A DNA stretch of 64,000 nt, taken from the NCBI GenBank assembly GCA_963681505.1, contig OY811993.1, positions 3,347,387-3,411,386 on the forward strand, in the 5' to 3' direction. The notes beneath the pieces are model-generated. The model searched no databases and was not told the DNA's origin. It saw only the letters and a program-made list of their open reading frames with translations. The position numbers were made by a program, and so were the translations under genes. Positions 1-10,692 of the stretch are shown piece by piece; positions within the stretch are counted from its first letter, which is position 1, and the number at the start of each line of letters is the position of its first letter. The DNA is from Eunapius fragilis. Lineage: Eukaryota; Porifera; Demospongiae; Spongillida; Spongillidae.

Positions 1-11
1 AAGTCATTCCC

Positions 12-104
12 TTAACATGTGACCCATTGAAAGGGAGTCTGTGCAGGTGTGCTGAATCACCGGGCCAATGATACTGACGGAGTTTCAACATGGGTCACAT
101 GTTA
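12..104. repeat. Short inverted repeat (hairpin)
   Basis: The segment at 12-32 (core AACATGTGACCCAT) recurs as its reverse complement at 83-104, with one small indel, separated by about 50 bases. This could be a tiny fold-back element or a chance hairpin. No coding content was seen. Confidence 0.4.
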
Positions 105-241
105 GTGCCAATGTTAATTAATAAGGAGAGAGGAAACCAGTCCCTAATAACAGTTAGAACAGCACCTCATCCTGCGTCCCACTGCCGCTATCAAATGGGT
201 CTAGCACGCTCTACTACGCTCTCCTACAAAATGGCGGAGAA

Positions 242-530
242 CACCAAGGTATACCCCAGTCAAGGACAATACACATGACCCTTCGAACCTAAACGAATTA
301 TAATTTTATTGTTCAATTGGTACTGCTGACGCGTACACTAGCTGCACAAAAGTGAGTCCAGTTTTTTAGCATAGACAATTTCTGTGCAGCGATGACGATT
401 GCAGCCTGCAGCTGGTTGGAAACGGGGGTGAACCATCGGGACGAACCCCAGGTCGGAATTTGCATTCCACATGCACGATTAAAACCCCCCACAACGAGAA
501 ACATCACCCGCCAATCAACATAGTGCATGT
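242..530 (+). repeat. Upstream segment with an inverted copy at 35690-35912
   Basis: Reading forward, this block shares long near-identical stretches with the reverse complement of 35690-35912. These include CCCCAGTCAAGGACAATAC, a GAATTATAATTTTATTG stretch and the CATGCACGATTAAAACCCC stretch. It covers the presumed distal promoter of the fibrinogen-domain gene. A diverged part of it also occurs in direct orientation upstream of the beta-helix gene near 42.0 kb. Confidence 0.8.
405..452 (+). promoter_or_regulatory. Conserved promoter-proximal block of the fibrinogen gene
   Basis: CTGCAGCTGGTTGG followed by GGGGGTGAACCAT and a GGGACGA/GAGACGA block is found here about 200-250 bp before the fibrinogen-gene ATG. 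It recurs in the same orientation at 42011-42063, about 130-185 bp before the beta-helix gene ATG. Shared position relative to two unrelated reading frames suggests a regulatory role. That role is inference. Confidence 0.45.
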
Positions 531-612
531 TCGTTCCCCCACGAGCAGTTATTTGAGCTATATTATACGCATGCACGCATACAGGGTGCTTCCTGCGTGC
601 CATCACTACGAG

Positions 613-620
613 TATATAAG
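613..620 (+). promoter_or_regulatory. Probable TATA box
   Basis: TATATAAG lies 39 nt before the ATG at 659, which would put transcription start near 640-645 and give a very short 5' UTR. Plausible by spacing only. Confidence 0.45.
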
Positions 621-658
621 TAGGCTCAGTACACAGCATTGATCAAAATATCCTGGGC

Positions 659-1957
659 ATGAAATCAGAAACAGTTTTGCTGCTCTGGGTCGTCGCAATA
701 TGCGCGACATGGCCTGTCATCTCTCAGGCGGCCGAGCTTACAGAAGACAGTGGTGCGGTGGCTGCAGATCTCGAAGGTAGTGACGACGCTGAAATAGCAG
801 GTAGAGAAAACGCTGGCTTGAATCCCCAAGGAAATGCTGGGGCTGGTGGCATGGACGGTGATGAATTAGAGATGATGCAGCAAAACCGGGATAATGTCAT
901 GATGCTAGATGAAGATGATGAGAAAGATTCTGATTATGAAGATCCTGAAATAGCTGCCTACAGCAGAAAACAAAAAAGTTAGATCGGCAATTACAGTTTT
1001 AGATTTTTTAATTCCTATTTTTAAAAGGATCGGGGGAAAACGTACTGCAATAGAAACTGATAATGGAAAGTGGTTGCATGGGTATAATATATATTCGCTC
1101 CATATTTTAGGACTGAGGAACTCGAGAGCATTACATAATCTTCATTTCAATTACGTCATATTAACTGTTTATTGTATGTATAAATAATATCTGCATTGGG
1201 TCATAAGTTGGAGGGAGTTAAATATAATAGTTATCTAATTGTCGTACATTTTATCATTATAATTATGCATCATTCTTGCTGCACGCACTGACATGTAGAA
1301 ATGTTTCGTGACTGCAAAGACGCATACGGGAGAGGCAGACGCAAGAGTGGTGTTTACACTGTTCGACCGAACAACAAAGGGCGTGCCTTCAAAGTCTACT
1401 GTGACATGAGCACCGACGGAGGAGGCTGGACTGTGATTCAGCGAAGGAAAGATGGCTCGCAGAACTTCTACCTCGGCTGGAAGGATTACGTCCGTGGGTT
1501 CGGAAATCTGCGGAATGAATCCTTCTTAGGTCTCGATAAGATTAATCGACTCACTCAAACTAGCGGTTCTCAGCTGCGCGTGCAATTAGGGGATTGGAGC
1601 GGCGCTACAGCCTACGCCAAATACAGCTCATTCGGTGTTGGAGATTCCGTATCTAAATACAAGCTGACTGTGTCTGGATACTCTGGTACGGCCGGAGATT
1701 CTCTGACATATCATAATGGAATGAAGTTCACCACTAATGATCAGGATAACGACCAGTGGTCGGGAAACTGTGCAGTGACTTACAAAGGAGCCTGGTGGTA
1801 CAATGTATGTCACCACTCAAACCTCAATGGACGTTACCTCGGTACTGCTTGCAATGGCGGGGTCACTTCCAGTTATGCTGACGGAGTGATCTGGTTCCAT
1901 TACAAAGGATATAATTACTCTCTGAAGAGTTCTGTCATGATGGTTCGTAGGAGCTGA
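659..1957 (+). CDS. Secreted fibrinogen C-terminal domain (FReD) protein, two exons
   Basis: Predicted join 659-977, 1299-1957. Exon 1 encodes a hydrophobic signal peptide (about residues 1-24, ending near SQAAE) and a very acidic, Asp/Glu/Met-rich leader. Exon 2 is a nearly complete fibrinogen domain, about 218 residues. It shows the N-terminal Cys in FRDCKDAYGRG, the hallmark YCDMSTDGGGWTVIQRR, the LGWKDYVRGFGNL segment, a ficolin-type calcium site (NDQDNDQWSG) and the second disulfide pair (GNCA...YNVCHHSNLNGRYLG). Donor GTTAGA at 978 and acceptor TAG at 1296-1298 are both phase 1 and close the frame. The family (ficolins, tenascins, angiopoietins) binds carbohydrates or cell-surface ligands outside the cell. 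An immune-lectin role here is inference. There is no collagen stalk, unlike ficolins. The splice junction needs RNA support. Confidence 0.85.
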
Positions 1958-2917
1958 ACTATTGCATGCACGGTATATATAGAGCACACAAGCATTTGAT
2001 TGTGTTAGAACTTATAAGTATAGAAATCAGAACCTCATATGTAGTGCACATGCAGATCTAGAATTAGACAATGTTTGTGTGCGTTTGCTGATTCCATAAA
2101 ATGAACGCAAAATCCTCAGCCACACATTATAATGCTCCATATCCATAAGGATATGCGCATGCACCTATCGAATCAGTTGAGATTAAGGTGATAGGGTACC
2201 CTCCTGGAATTTGAAAAAAAATCATACTAGCTTGTAGCCTGAGAGCATCTTAGAGGACCGTATCATTTTGACAGTTATTAGATGAGCAGTAAAAATGGTA
2301 CAAATATTCTAAGAACAAAACTTTATAATTGGTTTGTTGAAAACTGTAGTGCTTAAAAATCACCAAATTTGGAGGATAAATATGAAATAATATCTTCTTT
2401 CGTTTGGTGCATTCGTTTCGAAACGGAGCAGTAGGTTTGTGCCAAAGCTTATACTAACCATCGTTTCAGGGTGAACTAATTAGGCTACTCATGGATTACT
2501 CATGCTGGGCATTCCAGAACAGCTACTTTATCGTGATTACACGTTCTTCATTACTTAATTGTCCTTTTGGTGCATCGATAACGTTACTACCCTTTTCCAC
2601 AAATGTACAGCAATTTTTTACAAAGTTACGCATCCCTGGACGCCATATTTGTACCTTGAAATTGAAATGTTATTAATAGATAGATTTTCGGTTTTCGGCT
2701 ATTTAGAAAAAAGTAACTTATTTTGAAAACAAGGACAAGATATTTTCCTACACGTACGCTCTTCTTGGTGCTTAGCTCCTATCGTAATAATATGCTCAGC
2801 ACTTGATCATAAGGTCTGTTGTCCTGAATGTGCAGGAAAAAGAGTTTTTACCGTTCGTATTTCAAGGTGCTCGTAAAACAAGCGGTGCTAGTGTTTCTAC
2901 GCGTTATTGAAATGCTA

Positions 2918-3164
2918 TCAAGGTGGCATATCTTAAACAATAAGGTGGATTCTCTCCGAATTATATACGGTACTTGAACAGAACTACCAATTGTTGATGA
3001 CGTATTTTAATAATTCAGACCCCAAAATACATGGCGGACTCAAACTGCGCATGCGTGCGCGAATTACAAGATGGCGGGTGCCAAAGTTTAAGGCATTGCG
3101 CTCGGTTAAATACGTTACTTATCCAAATGATATCAAGGTGGCATATCTTAAACAATAAGGTGGA
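2918..3164 (+). repeat. Direct repeat pair, about 35 bp
   Basis: A 35-bp string containing GGTGGCATATCTTAAACAA occurs at 2918-2952 and again at 3130-3164. The 177 bp between them is different sequence. Origin unknown; possibly a duplicated end of a lost insertion. Confidence 0.6.
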
Positions 3165-3369
3165 TCTTACCAACTTTTTTTCCAAAAAAACCACGTTATG
3201 GGTACTACTACCTTAATAACGGATGATAAGTTATGTGATAAATCTATAGAACTCCGAGTATACGAAATTGTATACGTCCAAGATGCATGAGTGTCATGTC
3301 CACATGTTCCTGAAGATGGATAGGTGAGTATAAGTAGAACACCTAATAATGCTCTAAATTAGTTCCGCC

Positions 3370-3650
3370 AAATATGTATACTATACGAGAAAGTTGGTAG
3401 TATATCGCAATGAAAGGCTATAGTGGTGTAAAAAGCAAGGACACCGTCAAGGTTTACTGACTGGGAACGAAAGATTAAATACATATATAGTTATTCGAAT
3501 ATGACACCATGCTAGTATAGGTCTATTTGATTTTTCCTTCCCAGTCAGTAATCTTTGTTTCCCTTAAGCTTGCTTTTTATACCACTATAGCCTCCCATTC
3601 CTATATGCCACCAAATTTCTCGTAGAGATTGTTCTTATTGCTTCAGTATA
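3370..3650. mobile_element. Fold-back MITE, family A, copy 1
   Basis: The left arm (GAGAAAGTTGGTAGTATATC ... GGCTATAGTGGTGTAAAAAG) is matched in reverse complement by the right arm (CTTTTTATACCACTATAGCC ... CGTAGAG). The pattern 'TCTATGAGAAAGTTGG...GTGGTGTAAAAA' is shared with the elements at 33834-34083 and 59120-59371. No reading frame, so non-autonomous. Confidence 0.7.
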
Positions 3651-4076
3651 CTTAAACTTACATTTAATTTTCACAACATAAAAAGGAATAGAGTAAGTAT
3701 AACAGAACGGAAAGTATGATTTTTTTTTTTGCCCACTGTGATCAGAACGTTATCATGCCTCACCGAGCGGTAGTGATGATTCTATAGTTTGGCGTAGCCA
3801 GACAGTGTTTTGCGTGTGTCAAAAAGGGTATAATTAGAGCATTGCCTATCAGTATCGGAATAATGGTGTCAATTATCTCAGTGTAGCTAATTTTTCGAAC
3901 AGTCGATCGGGACGCACAGTAGTTATAAACAGGGTCTCGCCTTGTACACAGATGATTCCTTAACTGTACTTCATTCAATTACAGCTATCCTTGTTTACGC
4001 TATAAGTATTGAGAAGGAGTTTTTTTTTAATGTTCACGTGCGATCGAGGCGGGATACCTCCATTACTTATATATTA

Positions 4077-4120
4077 ATTCTTCTTGTGCTTGCTCCAAGA
4101 TGCCTCCAAACCCTGACACA
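4077..4120 (-). other. 44-bp exact copy of an AGXT intron/exon boundary
   Basis: Bases 4077-4120 are identical to 23839-23882, which spans the first 36 bases of AGXT exon 8 plus 8 bases of the preceding intron, acceptor included. The identity stops abruptly on both sides. Because intron bases are included, it was copied from genomic DNA or pre-mRNA, not from spliced mRNA. It sits next to a large fold-back element. Confidence 0.85.
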
Positions 4121-4134
4121 TATCCAACGGTGAT

Positions 4135-4913
4135 GTGTTTCGTTGCGGGCACCACGTAATTAGAAAGATCACAAATAAAATGATCGCGAATGTACGTGAA
4201 TTAAAGTCCGCGACAGCATCGAGGAAGTATATTGCGATATGACGGTCAAATTAAGTGGCAATACCGCGGTCCACGCATTAATAGAGAGCTTTTTTATCTG
4301 CAGTTTAGGGCTTCAATTTTTCAAGTTAAAAAAGGGTTAATTATTTAAATTCAATACTAAGGACTTAATTTGGTACCGTGTTGAATTTTTTTTTCACTAA
4401 AATCGGTTAATCGGTTTCTATGGGATATGAGAAATCCAACACAACTTTTCCCATAATTTTTCTATGTTCCGTTCTTAAACTACACCGTATCTTGAGTTGT
4501 TTCACTTTTCTACATGGATAAGTGAGTTTAATGTATTCATAGTTTAGATCTATCCACGTAAAAAGGGGGAAAACTTTAGGAACGTGTATCTTAAGATCGC
4601 AACGCAGAAAAAAATATACTAAACGTTGTTTTGGATGTCTCGTATCCCACAGAAACCGATTCCAGTGGGAAAAAATCAACGCAGTACGAAATTAAGTCCT
4701 AAAAATGGAATTTAAATATTTAAACCTTTTTTAACTTGAAAATTTGAAGCCCTAAAAAGTTATAAAATCAGGGAAAAACTTCACCTCATCATTGCAGATA
4801 AAAAAGCTCTCTATTATTGCGTGGACCACGATATTGCTGCTTAATTTCACTGCCAAATCGCAATATTCTTCCTCGATGCTGTCGCGGACTTTAATACGGT
4901 ACGCGAAACATAA
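4135..4913. mobile_element. Large fold-back element (about 0.78 kb)
   Basis: The two outer arms (about 4200-4375 and 4685-4913) are reverse complements over roughly 180-220 bp. Shared markers include AAAGTCCGCGACAGCATCGA and AGAGAGCTTTTTTATCTGCA. Inner arms (about 4403-4440 and 4630-4670) also pair, around GGTTTCTATGGGATATGAG. The right arm carries an open frame on the minus strand (about 4752-4914) whose reading is kept, with substitutions, in the left arm. No transposase is visible. Confidence 0.7.
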
Positions 4914-5439
4914 ACAGTCCCGGTTGAGTTTATAATCAGTATAAAGGTATAAGTAAGTGTGCAGCCTTAACCGAAACTTTAAAATGCATAGTCTCGCTAG
5001 TATCATACATAGAGCTGCACTGGATTTTGCTTCAATAAGTAACTAACACTTACAATTGGTCATGATTTATTCTGCAAAATAGTACACATTTCTATGTGCA
5101 CTGAATTATGGTACTGATTCAATTAAATTGCTAGTACAATTTTCAATGCAAAACAGATATTTAAAAAACATATCAAACACACCACACTATTATGTACAAT
5201 ACAAGCATGCATATTCATGTATTCAGTTCACTAAAATTAAGATCACCAGCAATGTAATCTGCTAACAACCCAAGGTTACAGTGACTATTTGACTTTGTAA
5301 AAGGTTTCACACAAACTACATGCCCATTATAGAGTACATTCTTCTCATATCCAGAAATGAGCGGTCAAAAATCAGAAGTAATTATTTCGCGGTTTGCGAA
5401 TCAACGAATATTCCCGTATATCTTCCCATAGACATGTAT

Positions 5440-5655
5440 GGGGTACTTGAATACCAAGCACGCCAGATTTTTCTCAGCATTTGCCATGATGGGTTATTAG
5501 TACACTACATTTTCCATGATTTTTAGTGGGGTCGCCGTATTTTTCCTATTAAAGACGTCGCTTCCCTAGGATTGTCATAACATTGTCCTCAATGTATGTT
5601 AATAACCATACATTGAGGACAAAACTGGCGTGCTTGGTATTCAAGTTTACTTAAC
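5440..5655. mobile_element. Small fold-back element
   Basis: ACTTGAATACCAAGCACGCC near 5446-5466 is repeated as its reverse complement near 5629-5648. Just inside the right arm is a perfect hairpin (TGTCCTCAATGTATG and its complement, 5583-5622). Likely a MITE. Confidence 0.6.
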
Positions 5656-6425
5656 GGATATGGTTGTGTCTTGATTTTAATTAAAGAATGGTTAATGGAA
5701 TAATTTTTTGAAGTACATATATCATAACCAGACCTACTTATAGTACATTGTAAAGTTGGTTAAAATTCAAATTGAATTAAAAAAGCAAAGCCTGTGTATG
5801 GGCCATTGATATGTCATTCACATATCTAAGATGTTCAAAGTAGAGACCAACTATATCTGACAAAATGTTTAATATTGTAGTTATTTGATGAGGTGAAAAC
5901 TCATTTTATCACTGTGCTACGAATTGGATATATGATAGTGTATATTTTTGCGGATATGTGAAAAATACACATGCATGTGTGTACGCAAAAATACCCATTG
6001 GTATATTTTGCGGATAGAACCAGAATCGCATGTCGGCAATATTATCACGTGCGCTGATGATAGGTTCTTAATTTGCGCCTTCCGCACACCATTTGTGTAC
6101 TTCTACCGCATACCTTGCTCCGTTACATTAGTTGGATACGTCTTCCGAATCTGTTCATTGTATACTAGCTTGTATCCATTTGTGTACGCATTATCATATT
6201 AATATAGCTTTATATAATTTCAATCAATAAATAAAAACCGCAATGGAACATATACAACGCGTCTTAAAAACGTCCAAGTGTCTCGAACCATCCAGGCATG
6301 AACAGTTGGATAAGTGGAAGAGTGGAGTAGCGATCTTTCACCTCGCTGTTTTTGGGGTGGTGCTTCAAGTTGCTTCGAGCATCCAGAGTGTCAATCGATT
6401 CATTAAGCCTATCAGAACGCCATTA

Positions 6426-9400
6426 GGCCAAGCAAACTTGATTATTAGTTTCTCGTCCCCGCCCGCATCATTTTCTGGAGCCACGCACCAAATTTCATTA
6501 TTTTATTATTCATGCACTCATCACGTGACAATATAGGACGTGCCATGCCGCTTCTTAATTTGACTGTTTCAGGGGCTTACAAGACCCATATACCATGGAC
6601 AGTCGTTCAAGTGGAGACGGGTCTGACGTTTTCTTCACTGTTTTCTAAAATTGTCGCCGGAGCTCATCCTCGTCTTGTTATCGATGAAGAACTGTCATAT
6701 TCATTCCTAGATAAAGTTCATATTGGCCTTACGAAAGATTCGTTAAGCATTGTGGATGAGCAGCTCAACGTCGACGATGTTTGCGCAATGTTTGGTCAGC
6801 ATGTTAAGCTCATCGTGTCACAGACCGTTCATGAAGATGCTCAATCAGCCTCAGCTTCTTCAACACTTCCCAATGCGTTTGAGGTTTTGATGGCCTCTCA
6901 GAAAACAGTAGATAAGGCAACGCTACCATTAAAAATCCAGGAAAGAAACAAGAAGGACAAGTTGTTCAATGACCTTGTTTCCTTTTTTGAGAATAAGGGA
7001 TGGGAGTGGAGCACTGGTGGTAGATCACATGGTCAAAAATTCCTAATGGAACTCCAGCAATGCCTGTGGTACATAGACGGACACCACAAAACATTTGCTA
7101 GTCGTTGCCATTGTATTCCCAGTCTGTTTGAAAAGTTCTCCGGCTACAATACACCAGAGCTTACTAAGCACCGGAAGAGATCTCACTCCAACTTAAAAGC
7201 TGATATACTGAGATTGCATGCAGGTAACCTCAAAAACTTTCTTCTGTGCCCATGGATGAAAACACAAGGGTGGGCTACTATTAGAACTGCCACTGAAGCT
7301 TTAGCTGAAGCATTGGAGAGTTATGGTTTTGAACTAATGGAGAAGAATAGATCTGTGCAAAAGCATAATGAGATTCAAGTGGAAGTTGCTGTCATTTGCT
7401 GTTATAAACACAAGGGATGAGCATCCCATACTACTGAATGGAATTATTGATGAGCTGCAGAAAATAGAGAGTTACAAGCCCATTTTTGTTAATGACTTTG
7501 CCCCAGTTGACAAACGTAAGCGATATACTTACATTAAGTGGAGAAAGGGCTTCCAATTAGGTGCATCATGCTCACTAAATCTTTTGGATCCAACATTGGA
7601 AACTATCACTATGTTTGGAAAATCCCACCACATGTCAGTTTTGAGAATGCTATGGTGGAGAACCAAAGAATTATCAGGTTAATCTTGGATCAGCTTCCCG
7701 TGTACCATACTCGAAGCATGAGAAGAGAATTCATTAATAAATTTGGTCTGATCAGTTCATCAGCTAAACCATATGTCCTTCGTGAGATCTACAGGGAATT
7801 GACTGGTGAGTGCTGGATCACGCACACATGATTATCATTTGAACTCACACCCATATAACACATAACCAGTGTACTTGTACAATATATGTAAATACCATTT
7901 ACTCATTAATACTTTTACTCACATCAATAGGTGATCATAGTGCATCACTCAACACTCATGAAGCTGAAATTGACCAACGGTTGCAAGAAGCACTTCTAAT
8001 GGAAGATCCAGACCTACTTGTTGATCTCCGTGCTCTCAATTTGAAACAAAGTGACAAGTACAATGTTTTCTGGAAGAAATGTGAATCTTACCTGCAGGAA
8101 TGTTCTGCTGTGCATGAACGCCGACATGACAATGCTACTTATTTAGCGCGTGCTATATCTGTCAGAGATCTTTTGGAACAAGTAAGTAAGCTATGTCCTG
8201 CAGACACACCTATCCCCTCCCAGCAGTTTTTGCGCTTGCAATTTTATCCACAGAATCCACGTACAAATACCGCTGAACAGTACTACAAACGTTTACCTGT
8301 TTAGATGATGGTCCAAAAGAGGCAATTCAGGAAAACACACATTGATGAACACTACTGTGCTGCAATCTTCCGTTATATGCGAGAATATGCATTGCTCTTC
8401 AAGAGTCAAAGCCTATTTATCTGTCTTGATGATAAGCATAGACTCAAAGTTGGTGAGCCCAATTTCCCAGTTGCAGCTGCTGAAAGAGGTCGCAGGGTCA
8501 TTGTCTCACTACAGGAGGTTTTTCAAGTTGGTGATCATGACTTTACTCGCTTTAGCATAATCCCTAGTGTCCTCTTTCGCATTGATATTCCAGAAAGCAT
8601 CGATGGTTCTTGGTATGATGGTCATGTCTGTGTCATGCTTAAAGATGCAGTCTTTCAACCCTCATCACCCATGAGACATGGAGCTGAACTCAACTCATGG
8701 TTAACTAGACAAATAGGTGATAAGTCCATCATGTTTTTATACACAGATGGTGGACCAGATCATCGGCTCACATATGTCTCAACACAGCTGTCTCTTATAG
8801 CACTTTTTCTTAATTTGAATCTGGATCTGTTGTGTGCAGCAAGGACAGCACCAAACCAGTCTTGGCGAAACCCTGTTGAAAGGATCATGAGTGTGGTAAA
8901 TCTGGGACTTCAATCCATAGGCCTCATGCGAAAGGAAATGAATACCGATGCTGAAAAAGCACTAAGGAATTGTAACTCACTAAAACAAGTTCGCTCAACT
9001 GGAGAGCAGTACAAGAAGGAAATTACAGAGTCAATATTGCAGCCTATAGATCTTCTGTCAGGCATCATGCAAAGGTTGGAGTTGAAAGGTAAGCACTTTG
9101 AAGTTCGATCAGCATGTTCTGACGGAGACATGGAAGCTTTTTGGGAAATTCTGTTACAGATTGACCCATCTCTTTCTAATAATGATACTACCAAGGATAA
9201 AACAAATGACAAACAAAGGCTTCAAGCCTTCCTTGGTCACTGTTGCCAGATGCATCATTATACATTCTGCATAAAAAAGTGTGGGCAAGAAAGGTGTACA
9301 ATCTGCAAGCCACTACGGATGGACAAATCTAGTTTTGAAAAGCTACGGTTTCTTCCTGATCCACTTATGCAGGAAGATGGTCACTATTTGCCATTTGACC

Positions 9401-10061
9401 AAGTTTTTACCCGTGACACTACTGAGCAAGACCGCCCTTCACTGAAGGGAAAATTAAAGGCAAAACCTCTTTCTTTCAGTCCAAGCGTGCAGCACATAAA
9501 CAACACTGGAACAGTTATTCAGTGTGAAGAATGCAACATGTGGCGCTTGGTATTCTCAAAAAGAAAACTCTCAGTTGGTGAACGTAGTACTTTGCAATCC
9601 ATTCTGGAAGATGTTTCATACTCATGTGGAGCCTCCTTTGATGATCTTTCACTTCCTGAGAGCTTATCAGGTGTAGTGGTTCGTGATCACCAGTGTGGGG
9701 ATGTAATTGAAGCATTATATTATTCAGCTGGATTTGAAGACATCTATGTGCACTGTGCTGCAACAGCCGACTTAGTAAAAGTCTCAGAGTCTTCTTACCC
9801 CATGTGTTCTGTGTGCAACCAAACGAAGGAGCATATCAAAAGAAGGAAGACTATTGTTTGATGACTGGCCATGAATGTTTTGTGCATGTGTCGTTTGCAA
9901 TCGTATTTCGTGTGCACATCTTTATTAAAACTTCTAACTATAGCATCCAATGTAAAATAATGAACAAATAGACTAATAATGAATAATGAATAATTACCGC
10001 CCTCCCGCATCCTTTCTTGAAAACCGGCGGACGAGAAACTAATAATCAAGTTTGCTTGGCC
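6426..10061 (+). mobile_element. Complete 3.6-kb DDE DNA transposon, superfamily not assigned
   Basis: The ends carry a perfect 33-bp terminal inverted repeat starting GGCCAAGCAAACTTGATTAT (6426-6458 and 10029-10061). It is flanked on both sides by TTA (6423-6425 and 10062-10064), which fits a 3-bp target duplication. The interior encodes a DDE-type transposase on the plus strand, broken by shifts and one stop. The 3-bp TTA duplication resembles PIF/Harbinger, but the transposase does not look like the Harbinger DDE_Tnp_4 type. I cannot name the superfamily. Confidence 0.85.
6512..9861 (+). pseudogene. DDE transposase, lightly degraded
   Basis: The reading runs 6512-7385 (frame a), about 7385-7550 (frame b), then back to frame a to 7805. 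An intron (donor GTGAGT at 7806, acceptor AG at 7929-7930, phase 1 on both sides) leads to 7931-8301, an in-frame TAG at 8302-8304, and 8305-9861. After the stop, the part with 518 residues shows candidate catalytic acids: D43 in FICLDDKH, D148 in LYTDGGPDH and E192 in WRNPVERIM. An N-terminal small beta-rich domain and a C-terminal Cys-rich region (CGQERCTICKP, CEECNMW, CSVCNQTK) look like zinc-binding parts. Two compensating frameshifts and one stop suggest a young but inactive copy. The shifts could also be unrecognised short introns. Confidence 0.75.
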
Positions 10062-10064
10062 TTA

Positions 10065-10466
10065 CGTCGATAGTCCGTCGCTGTCCTCTTCGAAGGTTTA
10101 ACCCCCACAATAGCCTTTCTTCTTCTGTCTGCATAAGACACCTTTTTAACAAAAGCTACAGCAGAAAAAGAGCATCGCGCGACATAGATAGGACGTACGC
10201 TGTTGAGCTGAATAGCCTTCAACTACTCTTAGTTCGCTTGTACCTAGTAAGGTAGGGTGAATAAATAGAATTATGAAGACTCTACCTTTAACTGTGGCGG
10301 CAATAGCGTGAAGGTCTTCATCGAACTCTGCCGCTATACAAGGTCGTGATTGCGTAAGAAAAAAGCGCCCAATCTCTTCCCCTTCATCCAGCCGAACTGA
10401 AGTGCTGATCTTCCTTCATAAACCTTTCTGACTGTTAGAATTCTGAAATATAAATAGCCTATGGAC
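10065..10466. other. Gap between two transposons; nothing recognised
   Basis: About 400 bp of unique-looking sequence separates the end of the DDE element from the ISL2EU element. No domain, splice-consistent exon or repeat was identified. It may be remnant host sequence. Confidence 0.4.
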
Positions 10467-10692
10467 CTTATTCCTGCGGCACAATGAATAAATTATCATG
10501 TTATTACAAAAAGCGCCGCAGAAAAGGGGCGTTACGTATTCGCAAAATGGCTTCTAACTCAACAACTTGTACAGATTCTCAGTTTTATCGGCGAAAATAA
10601 GTGTAGACTTATGTTTGCTTACAGCCAAGGTAAAATTAAAATCTGCATGCATTCATTGCATCACAAATGTATAGGTCAAGCATAGCTAGAAA

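Larger units (their letters stand above)
1958..6422. other. Gene-free, AT-rich, repeat-bearing stretch
   Basis: I see no convincing host gene here. The short open frames are AT-rich and lack family motifs. The stretch holds a short direct repeat (2918-2952 and 3130-3164), three fold-back elements (3370-3650, 4135-4913, 5440-5655) and a 44-bp copy of AGXT sequence at 4077-4120, each listed separately. Confidence 0.6.
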
